Of a DNA stretch of 64,000 bases, positions 33,886 to 45,215 are shown piece after piece. Location: assembly GCF_030272615.1 (NCBI RefSeq), contig NC_081415.1, forward strand, positions 420,910,257 through 420,974,256. Reading direction: 5' to 3'. This stretch comes from Cryptomeria japonica. Its lineage: Eukaryota; Streptophyta; Pinopsida; Cupressales; Cupressaceae. The position numbers were made by a program, and so were the translations under genes. The notes beneath the pieces were generated by a model that saw only the letters and a list, made by a program, of their open reading frames with translations, had not been told where the DNA came from and searched no databases. How positions within the stretch are numbered: the stretch's first letter is position 1; every line of letters starts with the position of its first letter.

Positions 33886-35742
33886 GTGGATGAGTGTCCT
33901 GAAGTCTCAAGGAAAACCAATGTGGAGAAAAAGGATGAAGATCCTTGCATTTTGTTTTTGGAACCAGAACTTGTGAAACCTGAAACCGGTAAAGAGAATG
34001 TTGTTGTATCAATTCAACCAAAACAAGTAGATTCAGAAGAAGATGATGATAATGAAGAAAATGAACCTAAAGATAATGATCATGTTATTATGAGGTATGT
34101 GAGACTCAATCACAATCTTGAACAAGTTATTGGAGATAAGGATGTTGGAGTGTTAACCAAAAGAAGAATCAGAGAAAATTCTTGCATGATCTCCACTATT
34201 GAGCCTAGAACTGATAAGGAAGCATTTGGTGATGATCATTGGATTAAAGATATGGAGGAGGAGCTTGATCAAATTGAGAAGAACAACACATGGAATCTAG
34301 TACCCCAACCGGTGAATAAAAATGTAATATGTACTAAGTGGATTTTCAAGAACAAGTTGAATGAAGATGGTGTAGTAATTCACAACAAAGCTAGATTGGT
34401 TTGCAAAGGTTATGCACAAGAAGAAGGAGAAGATTATGGTGAGGCTTTTGCACCAGTGGCTAGACTAGAAGGTGTCAGAACTTTACTAGCTTTTGCAGCT
34501 CATAAAAGATTCAAAGTATATCAGATGGATGTGAAATCTGCATTTTTTAATGGAATACTAGAAGAAGAAGTATACATTGAGCAACTAGATGGTTATGCTT
34601 TAAATGATAATAAGGACATGGTATGTAAGTTGCACAAGGCACTATATGGATTAAAGAAAGCACTAAGAGCATGGTATAAAAGGCTTCATTCATACCCGAT
34701 GAAGATAGGATTTCAGAGAACCAGTGAAGATAGTAACATATATCTCAAATCTGAAGGAGATAAGATACTGGTTAGTGAAGTGTTTGTGGATGATATCATA
34801 TTTGGAGGAAATGATGACATGAGCAATGACTTTGCAAATGAAATGAAAAGTGAGTTTGAAATGTCTCTAGTTGGAGAGATAAAAAAATTCATAGGTTTGC
34901 AAATACAACAAATGAAGAGTGGTATTTTCATCACACAGTCTAAGTATGTGAAAGAAGTATTAAAGACATTTGATATGAGTGTCTATAAACCAGTTGGGAC
35001 ACCAATAGTTACAGGTTGTAAGCTATCCAAAGAAGATGAGGCCACATCTGTTGATGAGAAGGAGTACAGGTCAATGATTGGAAAATTGCATTATGTTGTT
35101 CACAGCAGACCAGATATAGCTCATGTAGTTGGTCTAGTTGCTAGATTTCAGAAGAATCCTAAGGAAACACATTTGATAGCAACCAAGAGGATTTTCAGAT
35201 ATTTGAAAGGTACCATTGACTATGGATCATGGTATCTGTATGAAGGAAACTTTGACTTAAAGGTGTACGCAGATGCAGATTGGGCAGGTAATGTTGATGA
35301 CCAAAAAATCACAACCAATGGAGCATTCTTTCTAGGTGGAAGACTTGTTTCATGGAGTAGCAAAAAGCAGAGTTGTATTTCATAGTCTATTGTTGAAGCT
35401 GAGTATGTTGCAACTTATATGAATTATACCTAGGCTATCTAGATGAGGCACATTTTGGAAGGTTTCAAGATGAAGTTTATTGAACCTATAAAGATCTTAT
35501 GTGACAATACCAGTGCCATTAATATTTCAAAGAACCCTGTCTTGCATGCACAAACCAAGCACATTGAATTAAAGTATCATTTATTGAGGGAAAAAGTGCA
35601 GAGTAAAGATCATGTGATCTTAGAGCATGTTTCTACCAAGGAGCAGCTTGCAGATATCTTTACTAAACCTCTGCCTAAGACTACTTTTGAGTATCTTAGA
35701 AGTCAGTTAGGGGTTATACCCCTTCACGAGGTCAATTGAGCA
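33886..35742 (+). pseudogene. Copia G reverse transcriptase and RNase H
   Basis: A 499-codon open stretch (33886-35385) contains the copia [63 protein letters not shown] and the catalytic FVDDIIFG. RNase H begins with YADADWAG and SWSSKKQ. Stops at 35383, 35431 and 35440 break the short EAEY region, then an open frame 35443-35739 finishes RNase H (LCDNTSAINISKNPV, KHIELKYHLLRE, LADIFTKPLP). RT catalytic residues are intact, so the RT stretch is the youngest-looking coding sequence of the nested stack. Confidence 0.9.
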
Positions 35743-36041
35743 TGATGTAGATTACATCAGTCCCAGAGCTACTTGCAGAATTTTACAACAGGATTGGTGT
35801 AGAAGTAGAGTTATTCCACAAGGGGAGCATCAAGTTGCAGATTGTTGATGCTGAACAGTGAGTTTGACATTGTATGTTTACTTTCAATTTGGCGTTGTTG
35901 TCAAAGGGGGAGAAGAACTATTTGATTATGAGGAAAAGAACCAGTGACAAATTGAAGACAAGGAGAGTACATGGTAAAAAGTAAACTAGGATTCCTCTTC
36001 ACAATCACAATGGTATTGATATTTGCATTGCCATCAATGCC

Positions 36042-36050
36042 AAAGGGGGA
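36042..36050 (+). promoter_or_regulatory. Polypurine tract of copia G
   Basis: AAAGGGGGA three bases before the 3' LTR start; a standard plus-strand primer site. Confidence 0.85.
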
Positions 36051-36053
36051 GAT

Positions 36054-37473
36054 TGTTGGCATTTGCATGAAGATTGCATTAATGATTTGTTATGTTGTCA
36101 TTGATGTCAATCAAACCGGTAATGTTATTGTGATAATGTTGTTTTGTAACTGGTAGGAAGAGCTAAGTGAAAGGAACTGTAACCGGTAGGTAAGTTTATG
36201 GGGTGAACCAGTATTGCTAAGTATTGGAGAGTTAAACCGGTAAACCCTACATATTGTTTTGATAAATCCTAATCGATTAAGTCTGGTAAATTGGTTATAT
36301 TGGTTTATGATCTGATAATGAGTGGTAATGATTATGACACATATGCGTAATGTATGAAGAGAGTTTCAAAGAGTTTTTGGTGCATTGAGTTAATATTTTT
36401 TTGTCTTGGGAATGAGAAAGTATATTGCATGTAAAGCAAAGCACGTGATGAGTTACTGAGCTCGATGAAGCGGTGATCAAGGAGCGGTCGAGGCTTTTTT
36501 GAATGATGTGTAGAGATTGTTATGTAATCCAATGGTCATACTTGAACTAAATTATTTGTAATCACTATGTGAATTAGGTTTTTGTTGTGTTATCAACCTA
36601 ATTGATTTGTTTATAAGGTCAATGAGTTGTTTTAGTTGAAGTGTTGGCAAAGTTGAATTGAGTGTGTGGTTGTTGAACCGGATGATATATCTACAGTTCG
36701 AGTAAAGGCAGATAGGAGCATGAAAAGGATCTAATCAAGCAAGTGAAGTGCTATTCAAACAGATCAACAAACTCCTATTGTTTTCTAACAATTATAACAA
36801 TTAAATCCCTTAATCGGGTAAGCTCTAACAAGCTTGGTGTTATTCAAATCCTCTAACAAGGTGATCCATTAGCCGGGATTCTAAATCCTTTACAAAGGTT
36901 ACTCCTCATAGGGTATTGCTTCTAACAAGTCATTATAGTCAATCCCTTAACCAGATGGTCCCTAATAGGATCTATTCTTAACAAGACTTTTTGTAAAAGC
37001 TTTTAACAGGCTTGGCTCCTAACAGGGCGAACTTCAAAAGAGTTCAGATAGTTATCTCGTGAGTCTCATCTCACCGTGGTTTTTCCCATTTGGGTTTCCA
37101 CATCAAAATATTGCGTCAAGTGGTGAATGTTTTTGTGGTTATGTTGCTATGGTTGAATTGCTTAACTACTTATTTCACTTTGATAAGTTATGTTAACCGA
37201 TAACAATTTGAAATGAACTTTTACTTATTTCAAGTAAAAGTATTTGGATGATTGTGAGTTTCAAGTTGTTTACTATTATCTGTTGTAACAATCAACCTGT
37301 TTATCTTGACAGTTTTATCTTGACAGAGATATTGCATTTATAGTTCTAAGATTACTTGAGAGGTTATTTATAAGAAAGGTGAAAGTTTATCAGTTTTTCT
37401 ATCTACAGATTCACCCCCCACCCCCCCCCCTCTTAGTAGTTGACTAGATCCTTGTTCTTTCATCATACCATCA
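36054..37473 (+). repeat. Copia G 3' LTR (1,420 bp)
   Basis: Near-identical to the 5' LTR outside solo LTR H. Has TTGTCATTGATGTCAA at 36095-36110. C-rich run at 37414-37431. Differences from the 5' copy are mostly C/T or A/G. Confidence 0.95.
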
Positions 37474-40400
37474 GACATGGGTTGGATCTAGAAACCTTTC
37501 AAAGCCAAAAATAGTTAAAAGAGGATTGGGAAGAATTATGTAAGAGGGAAGAAGAGTGTTGGAAGTAGAAATCCCAAGAAATATGGCTTAGAGGAGATAA
37601 GAATACAAAATTCTTCCATATGTCAGCAAAACATAAGTGAGAAGCAAGTACAATATTCACTATCTAGGACTCTAACACGAGTGCATTAATCTCAAATGCT
37701 CAAGATATCCAAGATGAAGGGGTTAGATTTTTCCAAAATCTTCTCAACCCTCCTCCCTCCGCTCCCCCCCTAGCAGAGCAAGAATATGAGGTATTAGATG
37801 CAATTACCACCTTCATATCTCCACGGGATAACCAAGCATTGATGGCTCCATTCACCCCGTTGGAATTGCAAAAGGTTGTCTTCTCCCTCCCTTCAGATAA
37901 AGCCTTAGGGCCTGATGGGTTCACTGCACTTTTTTCCAGCAATGTTGGGACTTTATCTGTCGTGACCTTTTGGCAGCCTTGGAAGAGTGAAGAAAAAGTG
38001 CCTCTATCCTTAAAATTTTTAATGTAACTAATATTGCCATTATTCGTAAGGTAGAGGAACCTAAGACATTTGCCGACTTCAGGCCAATTTCACAATGCAA
38101 CACAATATACAAATATTTTACAAAGGCCATTTATTTGAGACTTCAACACATAATTACCAAAATTGTCTCCCTAGAACAAGGTGGATTTGTACTAGGGAGA
38201 GAGACCATGGAAGGAACACTTTTTGCACATGAAGTTCTTCATTCCAACAATGAACATCAAACATCTGCCTTTGTAATCAAGTTGGACATGATGAAAGCTT
38301 ACGATAAAATTAAATGGTCTTTTCTTTACAAAGTTCTCCAAAAGTTTGGATTTGTTGACAAATGGTGCAAGTGGATTAAAGCATACATTTCTGGTGCCTT
38401 TTTTTGGTCATTATAAATAGGGTCCCAGCTAGTTTTTTTCCATCTTCTCAAGGGGTTAGGCAAGGAGATCCATTGTCCCCAACCTTATTCATCATCATGG
38501 TAGAAGCATTCAATCAGATAATTTCTCTTAGGCATGAGCAGGGGCTTTGGCAAGGAACAACTATAACGGGCACCTCCATATCAGTCACTCAATCCTTGTT
38601 TGCAGATGACACTCTCCTATTTGGCAAAGAAAATGTTAAAGAAGCTAAGAAAATTAAGTCAACCCTAGACCTATATACTTTAGTTTCAGGTCAAAAGATT
38701 AATTCACAAAAGTCCAAGATCTTTTTATTTAATGTTAATGTTGTGATATCAAAGAGGATTGTCAAGATTTTGTGATTCTCATTGGAAGGACTTCCTTCTA
38801 CTTATCTCGATGTTCCTTACTTTGTGGGCTCTTATAAGGCTAATCATTGGAAAAATATCATTGACAAAATTAAAAGTAGGGTTTCAGCATGGAAAGCTAG
38901 GTGGTTGTCTCTTTCAGGAGGAATATTGCTTCTGAAAATTGTTCTTACTGCCATTCCTAATTACTACATTTAAGTGTTGAAAGCCCCCTCTTTTGTTGTC
39001 CAACAAATTGAGAAATTAATCAGAGAATTCTTATGGAAAGGAAACACGAATGAATAAAAAAAGATTCATTTGATCTCCTTAAAAAACATCTCCCTTACCA
39101 AAGATGTGGGCAGGGTAGGAATGCATGATTTATCAATAAGAAACAAAACATCTGGGGGAAAACTCATTTAGCAAATGTATAGTCAACCTCAAAAAAAGTG
39201 GTGCAAAATTATGCAAGAAAAGTATCTTGATTCGCCTAACCCACTTAGGATTATTACAATCTTGGATCCACCTAAGGGATTAACAATATGGAATTTCATG
39301 ATCTCATCCAGAGAGGTGATATCTAACTATGTCTCCTGGGAAGTGCATAATGGGGAGAGCATTCATTTCTGGGAAGACTCCTGGAATGGTCTCCTACCCT
39401 TAAGCCAAAATGAGGAACTGAAAGAGGTAATGCAATTGACAATTAGTTGTTGGGGCTCTAAACTCATTAACTATGTTAGTGCAGTAGAACTTTTCTCGGG
39501 AAAGGTCATCTGGAAAGAAGTATCAACTTTTCCTATAGCTGCAGATCTCAAATCTATGTTCCATGATCACTTTTGAATAGGGTAGTCTATTTATCAAGGA
39601 TAAGGACAAGTTAATATGGGCTCCTTCAAAGGATTTCTCATACACAATCAAGACGAGATATAGAGCAGTTCAACAAATTCAAAACCAAAATCTCAAACAT
39701 AAAGCATTCTTTTTTTGCTGGAATAGTGTTGTCTTACCTAAGGCGGGTTGTTTTGCATGGCTGACATTGCATAGGAAGATATTGACTAGTGATAAATAGG
39801 AGAAACTGTAAATTGTCCAATCTTTCCGATGTGTATTATGCAATGAAGACATTGAGATAGTTGACCATTTGCTTCTAAAGTGCTCTTTTGCTCAACAATG
39901 TTGGATTCAATACCATTGCCATTCACACTTTTGGATTTGTTTCAGTCTTGGCCAACGCTTTTTCCCACTTCAATGTTTGCATGTATATGGAGATGTGCCC
40001 CTACAATAGTAATATGGTCTATCTGGTGGGAAAGAAATAAATGAATTTTTAGACAGAACACCTCCCCGTTTCATGAAGTTTTGGATGGAATAGAGAAGTC
40101 TATATCAGAAGTAGCCAATGCCTTCATCCACAAAAGCATTAAGAGTAATGTCCTCTTCTCTTCCTGGGATGGATCAATGATTAGGAATTGGCATCGATTG
40201 GTTGCTCCATCTCTCCCTTCTTGTAACAATCATAGTCATCAATCTATTGACAGAGAAAATGTCAAATGACAGCCACCACCCATTGGTTATATGAAGATAA
40301 ACTTCAATGGTTCCTCAAGAGGTAACCCGGGTAAGTCGGGTATTGGTGTTTGCATTAGGGATCATTCAGGCAAGTTGTTAGCTTTCAAAACCTCTTCTAT

Positions 40401-40724
40401 TCCCCCTAGCACAAACAATGTTGCAGAAGCATATGCTCTCTTGACTAGCTTATCATTAGCCAAAAAAATGGGCCTTTCAAAAATTCATATCGAAGGAGAC
40501 TCAAGTGTTATTATTAATGCCTGCATCAAGAAAACATTGTCGAATTGTAAAATAGAATACATTTTAAAACAAATATAGTCTCTCATTGATACATTTCATG
40601 ATCACTTAATTTCTCATACTTTGAGAGAGGGAAATAAAGCAGTGGATTTTTTAGCAAACTTGGGATGCGATGACATTAATTTAGATTCAATCAGATTGGG
40701 GCTTAGTTTGGCAGATTTTCCTTA
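37474..40724 (+). pseudogene. LINE1 ORF2, RT, zinc-finger region and RNase H (3' of copia G)
   Basis: After the GACAT duplication the frame resumes with the RT-upstream linker. RT motifs: ALGPDGFTALF, QCNTIYK, VIKLDMMKAYDKIKWS (38280 onward), GVRQGDPLSPTLF and the catalytic SLFADDTLLFG (38600 onward). A zf-RVT-like segment is near 39700-39920 (CFAWLTLHRKIL, then CVLCNEDIEIVDHLLLKCSF). RNase H runs 40291-40724: INFNGSSRGNPGKSG, NNVAEAYALL, IEGDSSVI and, after a stop, REGNKAVDFLAN. The first RNase H catalytic Asp (usually FDG) reads FNG. Multiple stops and frame shifts are present. Confidence 0.87.
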
Positions 40725-41172
40725 GCTAGCGAAGATAATCATTAATGAACAAACTTGAGGTCGCACATATGCACATCAATCTTTAATGATCACTCAGAGT
40801 TTTTTGCACGAGCAAGGCATGGTAGTCGAAGTATAAGGCCAGATGTATATATTGTCATTCACTCAAATGGACAGCTAGTCATGACAATTAAAGGATTTTT
40901 TCTCCCATTTTCTCTAATTATTAACAACATTCACTTTATTTTGTACTTCGCATGTGTATATTGTTATGTGTTGGAGGCTGAGCGCATGCTACATGAATTC
41001 TAGTGGTGTGTTTCTTCTTTTAAAATTCCACACATATCATTCTTTCTATGCACATTATCCAAGTTAAATTTTGATTATCGTGCTCGAGAACCCTTTGTAA
41101 TACACTCGTTGAACTTGATTTCGTCTTCCTTTGGATCCTGCGACTTGTATTTCAGTGAATTCCTTTCAACTA

Positions 41173-41860
41173 TGGACTATCAACCTAGAAATTATAGAGT
41201 TTTCTTGCAGGTTGAAGACTAGGAAATACCTTTTGAAGATCATATTTTTGACTCTTAGCTCGGTCAGGGTTTTAACGTTCGCTGTCAACATTGTAGAAGA
41301 TGTGTGAAGAAAATTATTGGTGAAGAAGTGTTGTACCCTAAGGAGAAAACAATCATATTTCCATCACAGCTAGTCTCCATTTTCCTGTCTAGCCCCTTGG
41401 ACTTACTTCAATCTTGGAGCAGTTTACAAAGTATTGCAAGAAAGGTCATGAAATCCAAGTTCACATTCGGTAATAAATTACTTTTAGCGGTTCAGAAATA
41501 TGATCTTTGGAATGGTAAAGCAAATATTGGTGGTCTCTTATCGAGACATTACTTGCAGAGTCGAGATGACTTTATCATCACATATGACAGTATTAAGCAC
41601 TCGTTGGACTTACTTTTAGTTAGACCATTCAACAAGCAGCTCAGAATATGGGTAGAGCTCTTGATTCTAAGACAAGAAGTAGGATTTATTCAAAGCTTCA
41701 TGCTCTCCTTGCAATCATGGGGCATGACCACAATGTCCCTAGCCCGTTGACAATTCCAAGTCCAAATACTCACACTTGGCTGCAAAGTAACACCAATCAC
41801 CTAGGTTTACCCGAAAGGCAATCTTTGTCTCAATTCACTCCGGTTTCATGACAGTTGAAT
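41173..41860 (+). pseudogene. Unrecognised third reading frame in LINE1 (ORF3-like)
   Basis: Downstream of the RNase H end, an ATG near 41173 opens MDYQPRNYRVFLQVED. After two stops the frame reads NVRCQHCRRCVKKIIGEE, LYPKEKTIIFPSQLVS and continues to 41750, about 190 codons. The overlapping frame 41648-41851 (MGRALDSKTRSRIYSKLHALLAIMGHD) may continue it after one shift. CQHCRRC resembles half of a zinc-binding motif. I do not recognise the family. It lies within the LINE boundaries, between ORF2 and the poly(A) tail, where plant LINEs normally have only a short 3' UTR. Confidence 0.45.
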
Positions 41861-42245
41861 TTGGAAATCCCTATTCTCCACTTTCAGAACCTGAGCTTGA
41901 ATGAAGCTAGTGAAGAATCATGCACACAACCTATGGAAGAATAGTTGCCCTAGGCTCCAAATTTTGCTTCAGGCTCTACAATTTTGATACTGGCTCTTCT
42001 TGGCATTGATGGGTCATGATAGTTTGTGAAGATTTAGATGGTTATGCAAGCAATATCATTCAAGTTTATGCATATTTCGCTCAGTTTTGCTTTAGATATT
42101 ATGGCCCTTATTACATAGTGCTCTTCGAAGGTCACACTACTCTATTTTTGTTGCAGGCTTTCCTCCATCCCAATAATCTTTGTGTTGCTAATCCTTCCTT
42201 TTGATTGGGTCCTCTTCGAAAGATTAAGTGCCCTATTTTTTGTTG

Positions 42246-42399
42246 CCAGTATAGCCTAACCAGTATAGCCCAACTGGTATAGTCCAACCGATATAGCCTA
42301 ACCGATATAGCCCAACCAATATAGCCCAAACGGTATAGCCTAACCGATTTACCCCAACCGGTATAGCCTAACCGGTTTACCCCAGCCGGTATAGCCTAA
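42246..42399 (+). repeat. 14-bp minisatellite, 11 units, in LINE1 3' region
   Basis: Eleven consecutive 14-bp units of the type CCGGTATAGCCTAA, each with 0-4 changes, fill exactly 154 bp. Two of the units read CCGATTTACCCCAA or CCGGTTTACCCCAG, giving a higher-order alternation at the right side. Confidence 0.9.
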
Positions 42400-42782
42400 T
42401 CAGTAGCAGAGTCAGGTATATAGTTAATCGGTAAACGGGACAACAAACCGACAAACAAGAATAGTGTGATGCTCAAGCGACCGGTGAGGATGATAGGCGA
42501 AGAGTTAGATGTTGCGGTTTGGAACATATGTTTATGACATTGGCATGAGTTCATGACTGTAACCACATCAACATTTTCGATGTATGTAGCAAGTTTTGAT
42601 TTACCTATTTTACATACATGTAATTGGGGGGTGGCGGTGGGGGGTGCTTTGTCTTTTCTATCATTATGTTATTTGTATTTTTGGGCTAGGAATGGAGGTT
42701 TTCTTGCTTGTTCTTTCCTCCAGGAGCCCTTGAACAAATTTTATTGATATTAATAATATATTAGTGGCTTGCCACTTTCGCC

Positions 42783-42798
42783 AAAAAAAAGAAAAAAA
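42783..42798 (+). other. LINE1 poly(A) tail
   Basis: AAAAAAAAGAAAAAAA directly followed by the right-hand target duplication. Confidence 0.85.
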
Positions 42799-42811
42799 GT
42801 TGTGGGTTTGT

Positions 42812-43107
42812 AGGAATCACTAAATTAGCTTAATTAATTATGAATTAGTTTAGCTTATGAGGATTAGGAATAAAGTTGGAATATTCCTTACAGGTGAGCT
42901 TGACTTATTAAAATAAATCAAACTTTAGAATAAAAGAGACATGTATAATTAATTAATAAATTAATTATATATGTGGAAGAGAATAATCAATTAAATGTAA
43001 TTTAATTAATTTAGGAGAATAATAGGTTAATACGTGATTAATTAAATTAATCAAGGGATAAGGGAAAATTAATTAAATATTTATTTAATCAATTTTATGT
43101 GTCTATA
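42812..43107 (-). repeat. Gypsy A outer LTR, 5' fragment
   Basis: Aligns with 18236-18529 of the other LTR. The outer end reads TGTGTCTATA where the other LTR has TGTGTCTACA, one transition at the LTR terminus. Removing LINE1 and one 13-bp duplication joins it to 25600-25757. Confidence 0.85.
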
Positions 43108-45189
43108 GTTTGAAATGATTTGGATCCTAGTTGACAGATTCTAATTATCCCCGGAGGCATTGGTATTAACGGTCAGATGTGAGTTTGGAACAGGACAAAT
43201 GTGAAATAGGAGACTGACAAATGCAGGATACTAACTGGGCAAATGTAGAACTCCAATAGGACAAATGCAAAATAGAGAACGAGCGAATGCAGAATGAGAA
43301 CATGTCAAATGTGAAACAAGGTATGGCTAGATACAAAATTATGAGATTTTGTTGCAATTTAGGCAATGTTTTGATCTGTTTCTGTGTCAATTAGTGAAAA
43401 TTAGATAGTCAAAAAATAATATAGGCAGTATGGCTAGTGGAATTTTTTGAGAACTCTGAAAAATCAGAGTTATGCGTGAAAGGGCCTAGATCAACCGAAT
43501 ATGGACTGACTCTACTAGCACATCAAAGTTTTTATAGACACTCAGAAGACAAATACATGTGTACTCAAGATACAAAGGAAACCATCTGATGGGGCCTCTA
43601 CAATAGAATACCTCAAGCAAAAGGGACAGATAGAGATTATGGTGACATTGGTTCCCCCACCACGACACTCATTTCTTAGGTACACCAAATTCTCTTACCC
43701 TGAAGATCTGGAGATCTTATAATAATATACATTGGGATTCTTATCTCATTTTGAAGGGTACATGAGAGGTATCTACGGGTTACGATCCACACTCCTTGAA
43801 CCATCAAATGTAAGGATGTTTGGCCTCTAAGAACACAAGTTTTAGTTAGAATCCAGGGTTGCTAGCACTCTGCATGCACCAAGATAACCGTACTCGAGAT
43901 GTGAAACCCCTTTCGGATTAGCAAGAATGGAAGGAGCTAATACTGCAGGGCTTGACTTTTGTCGCACCCTTATTTGTATAGCGGGCTGGATTAAAGTCTC
44001 GCTTGGGTCATTCCCTCTCACCCACCTATTGCATCAAGAGACACATCCTCTACTGGGGTTAAACAAAAATGATCTTAAGGCTCCAAAAACAACAAACAAA
44101 AGTTAATTTTATTGCACCAATGGAAGTGTTTTCTATTCATGTAGACAATCACTTAAGCTACCTCTACAAACACAAGTGATTAGTAGTTTGGTGGATTTTT
44201 TTGGTCCTCGACTTATGAGTGCCACGCGCTAAAGATCAAATGTTAGTAACACAAAAAATCTAATCACGTGACAAAAAAAAGGGAATTGAAAACTAACATG
44301 AAATAAAATTAAAGAAAATAAAATTCGGGATTTTACCTTCAAAATTTACCACATGGATGTGTTTCTAATTGTTGCACCTGTGGTACCTAGTCATAAAATA
44401 TTCGATTTTTTTGTCATATTTTCAACCCAAAAAATAAAATTACAAAGAAGATACCCCTGATGAATTTTTGAGATCTTTCCAAAAATGTAAGAATTTTAGA
44501 AAAAGACCTTAATTTGCACCCTTGAGAGTAGATTAAAAAAAATATGAATTTTCAAAGATCTAACTTTACGCTAATTATTTCACATAAAAATCAAAAGTGT
44601 AAGGAAAATACCCCTTGAAAAATTTCAAGAGCTTTCAAAAAATGTAAGTTTTAGAAAAAGCTCCAATTTGTGCCCATAATTTAGAATTTATTGAAAAAAT
44701 TAAAACTATCATATCTCGCTCAAATTTGATGCTACAAGGCTAATTTTTGGACCGTAAACATGTTTTAGGATCCTTAATCATCAGTACAAAAATCTCCAAA
44801 AAATTCGTTTATTTATGTCAAAAATTTAAGATATATGAAAATATTAATGCTACCATATCTCACACAAAAATGAGGATATAAGGCTAGTTATTGGGCTATA
44901 GGCTCCTGAGATGATTCTTAACCTACAACTAAAAAATCATGGATGAATTCGCAACCATTTGGGAGATATGATGAATTATTTGGAAACCTTGCAGTCTTGC
45001 CCATAATTTGATCTGGAAAACGTTAGTCTTGAAATTTTTGAATAAAACAACCAATTAAAGTCAGAAAACCTTTACAAATGGATTAAAAAATTATGGATTC
45101 ACTTCAAGTTTACCAAATGTTGTATGCTTGAAATCATCACCGTTAATAAAAAATCTAATAGGTAACCACCAAACCTATCTAATTAACAG
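43108..45189. other. Non-coding stretch; part resembles a Tat-type gypsy leader on the minus strand
   Basis: No gene is supported. From about 44420 to 45000 there are degenerate repeats spaced near 150 bp: GAAAATACCCC...AAAAATGTAAG...AGAAAAAG at 44430 and 44590, and CATATCTC(G/A)C...AAGGCTA near 44715 and 44863. Read on the minus strand, the block at 44965-44895 (ATATCTCCCAAATGGTTG, then GTAGGTTAAGAATC) follows the same word order as the gypsy D leader repeat (ATATCTCACAAACTGCTTGG). 43140-44200 shows no clear family. Confidence 0.4.
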
Positions 45190-45215
45190 ACTTCAAAATA
45201 CAAATAATAAGAGAA

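Larger units (their letters stand above)
29279..37473 (+). mobile_element. Ty1/copia retrotransposon (copia G), full length with two LTRs
   Basis: LTRs 29279-31557 and 36054-37473 start TGTTGG and end ACCATCA. Perfect 5-bp duplications GACAT flank it (29274-29278, 37474-37478). Inside are a primer-binding site, gag, protease, integrase, RT and RNase H in copia order, and a polypurine tract. The 5' LTR is longer only because solo LTR H sits in it. The gag-pol frame has stops (most of them CAG/CAA/CGA/TGG-derived) and two or three frame shifts; RT is the best preserved part. Confidence 0.95.
25758..42798 (+). mobile_element. L1-type LINE (LINE1), about 8.8 kb plus nested copia G
   Basis: It is flanked by GATGTGGGCTTGT (25745-25757) and GTTGTGGGTTTGT (42799-42811), an 11/13 match that also rejoins the two parts of the gypsy A LTR. 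The 3' end is an A-rich tail (42783-42798) after GCTTGCCACTTTCGCC. Inside, in order: an ORF1 region with DUF4283-like and zinc-knuckle sequence, an ORF2 with apurinic endonuclease, RT and RNase H, and a further reading frame near 41.2-41.9 kb. Copia G splits ORF2 after the endonuclease. Many stops and several frame shifts make it inactive. Confidence 0.9.
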
